Below, in pieces: positions 62,671-64,000 of a stretch of DNA of 64,000 bases. The DNA lies in assembly GCA_027627225.1 (NCBI GenBank), contig JAPFQT010000165.1, positions 1 to 64,000 of the forward strand, read 5' to 3'. The DNA comes from Congeria kusceri. Lineage: Eukaryota > Mollusca > Bivalvia > Myida > Dreissenidae. Each line of letters opens with the position of its first letter. Position 1 is the first letter of the stretch. The translations under genes and the position numbers were made by a program. Under the pieces are notes generated by a model, which saw only the letters and a list, made by a program, of their open reading frames with translations, was not told the origin of the DNA and ran no database searches.

Positions 62671-64000
62671 AGTCGAAACGGTCAACAAACAAATCGTTTA
62701 CACAACAAAGTGGTCCTAAGTCAAAACGGTCAAACAGAAATCGGCAAAAAAATAAACCAGGCATAACTGAAAGCGATCAAAAAACAAAATGGTCGAAAAT
62801 CAATACGGTCAAAACGCAAATAGTTCGTAAATCAAATCGGACACAAGGCAAATCGGTCAAAAGCCATAACGGTCATTGAAGAAAATGTTTCTAAGAAAAT
62901 ACTGTCAAGAAAAAAATCGTTTAAAAGGAAAAGTGGTCTAAAGACAAATCGGTCACAAGTGAAAACGGTCAAAACTAAATTTGGTACAAGTGAAAACGGT
63001 CACAAACTTAATTGGGCATATGTCAAAGCGGACTAAACATAAATACGATAAAAGTAATTTCGGTCACAAAGTAAAGCGGTCGGAAGTCGAAACGGTCGAA
63101 AATCAACCGGTCACAACTGGAAACGTTTACAAAAATAAGTTGTTCGCAAGTAAAAACGGTCAATAAACCAATCGTTCAAAAATCTAATCGGATACAATGC
63201 AAATCGGTCACAATACATAACGGTCATAAAAGGAAATGGCACTTAGCAAAACGGTCTAAAATGAATCGCTTAAAAGTAATATTGCTTCCATGACAAAGCA
63301 GACGCGAGTGAAAACGGTCACAAACTAAATTGGGTGCAAGTGAAAATGGTACAAACTGAACTGTGTACAAGTCTTAACGGTCCCAAAGCCAAACGGTCAC
63401 AAGTAAAACAGTAAGTAAAAATACCGGTAACAAGCCATAACGGTCATATAACAGTCAAAACGGTCACTAAACGCATCAAATCGGACGCAATGCAAGTCGG
63501 TCACAAGATATAACGGCCATCAAGCAAAAATGGTCCTAAATCAAAACGCACTAACAACAAATTAGCCATAGGTCAAAACGGTCAAAAAACAAACCTTTCA
63601 CAACTGAAAACGGTCTTAAATCAAGTTAAAATACAAACCTGTCACAAATGAAAACAGTCATAAATCAAGTTGGTCAAAAGTCAAAACGGTTTAAAGACAA
63701 ATCGGTTGCAAATAATATCGGACACAATGGTCAAAAGCATTAACGTCCGTAAAAGAAAACGATCCTAAGAAAAAACGGTCAACAATCAAATCGTTTAAAT
63801 GTTAAAGTGGTCCGAAGACAAATCGGTCACAAGTGAAAACGGTCACAAACTAAATTGGGTCAAAGCGCTCACACACAAAAATTGATAGACGTAATAACGG
63901 TCACAAAGTAAATCGGTTGTAAACAAGTTGGTCGTAAGTCAAAACGGTCAACAACAAAATCAAGTTTGATGCATCGCAAATCGGTCACAAGACATAACGG
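62386..64000. repeat. Satellite 2 part of unit H, cut by the window end
   Basis: Start of another unit in the same order as unit G: AAATAAATACGA region replaced by AACATAAATACGA near 63033, GATGCATCGCAAATCGGTCA near 63968. It continues beyond the window. No gene was seen. Confidence 0.9.

Larger units (their letters stand above)
16542..64000. repeat. Satellite 2: 16-bp CGGTCA-phased array organised in large HOR units
   Basis: The basic unit is 16 bp, with CGGTCA recurring every 16 bases. Two alternating types, CGGTCACAAGTCAAAA and CGGTCAAAAAACAAAT, give a 32-bp dimer. Long stretches keep this phase perfectly, for example 24610-24720. Variants mostly change the CpG to TG or CA (TTGGTCA, TCAGTC) or shift length by a few bases. 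The plus strand is strongly A-rich and T-poor. The 16-bp array is built into HOR units of 5.9-8.0 kb, each carrying one AT-rich non-satellite block. The array starts in mid-unit at its junction with satellite 1 and runs off the window end. A known satellite name cannot be assigned from sequence alone. Confidence 0.95.

Noticed and set aside
16542..64000. CRISPR-like array (short regular repeats)
   Set aside because: The period is 16 bp with no unique spacers, no leader and no cas genes. The DNA is eukaryotic satellite.

Overview
The window is eukaryotic nuclear DNA made almost entirely of satellite repeats. No convincing protein-coding gene, rRNA or functional tRNA gene was found. The only recognisable mobile element is one short tRNA-derived SINE at about 24.9 kb. 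SINEs of this kind (Pol III A and B boxes, a conserved-looking central body, an AT-rich tail) point to an animal. The body resembles from memory the conserved-domain SINEs of molluscs and other marine invertebrates, but I could not check this, so the taxonomic guess is weak.

Layout. Positions 1-16541 hold satellite 1, a head-to-tail array of about 210 monomers of 78 bp. It contains a tandem 4.31-kb higher-order duplication (about 2945-7258 and 7259-11570) and an older, diverged copy of its left part (about 11590-13600, offset about 9.95 kb). At 16541/16542 it abuts satellite 2 with no spacer. Satellite 2 (16542 to the window end) has a 16-bp CGGTCA-phased monomer arranged as 32-bp dimers. It is interrupted by eight copies (A to H) of an AT-rich, non-satellite block of up to 1.75 kb. 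Block plus satellite form a large higher-order repeat (HOR).

Unit lengths between successive full block starts (27699, 35656, 42217, 48782, 54709, 60637) are 7957, 6561, 6565, 5927 and 5928 bp. These differences are explained almost to the base by four events: a 2046-bp internal tandem duplication (unit C), a 638-bp sub-repeat present once or twice, a 4-bp indel in the block, and a 10-bp deletion in block C. The left part (16.5-27.7 kb) is more rearranged. It holds a 2307-bp tandem duplication that created the 5'-truncated block B, and a triplicated 632-bp sub-repeat of which one copy carries the SINE. Units D to H are nearly identical to each other, as expected for recent homogenisation.

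Nothing here works as an operon or pathway. The interest lies in repeat evolution: readable crossover junctions, mosaic variants between HOR copies, a SINE insertion with its own empty sites in the same array, and a promoter-like segment and a perfect hairpin carried in the full-length blocks. Open reading frames are plentiful, but they arise because 78 bp is 26 codons, because 3 x 16 bp is 16 codons, and because the block is AT-rich.
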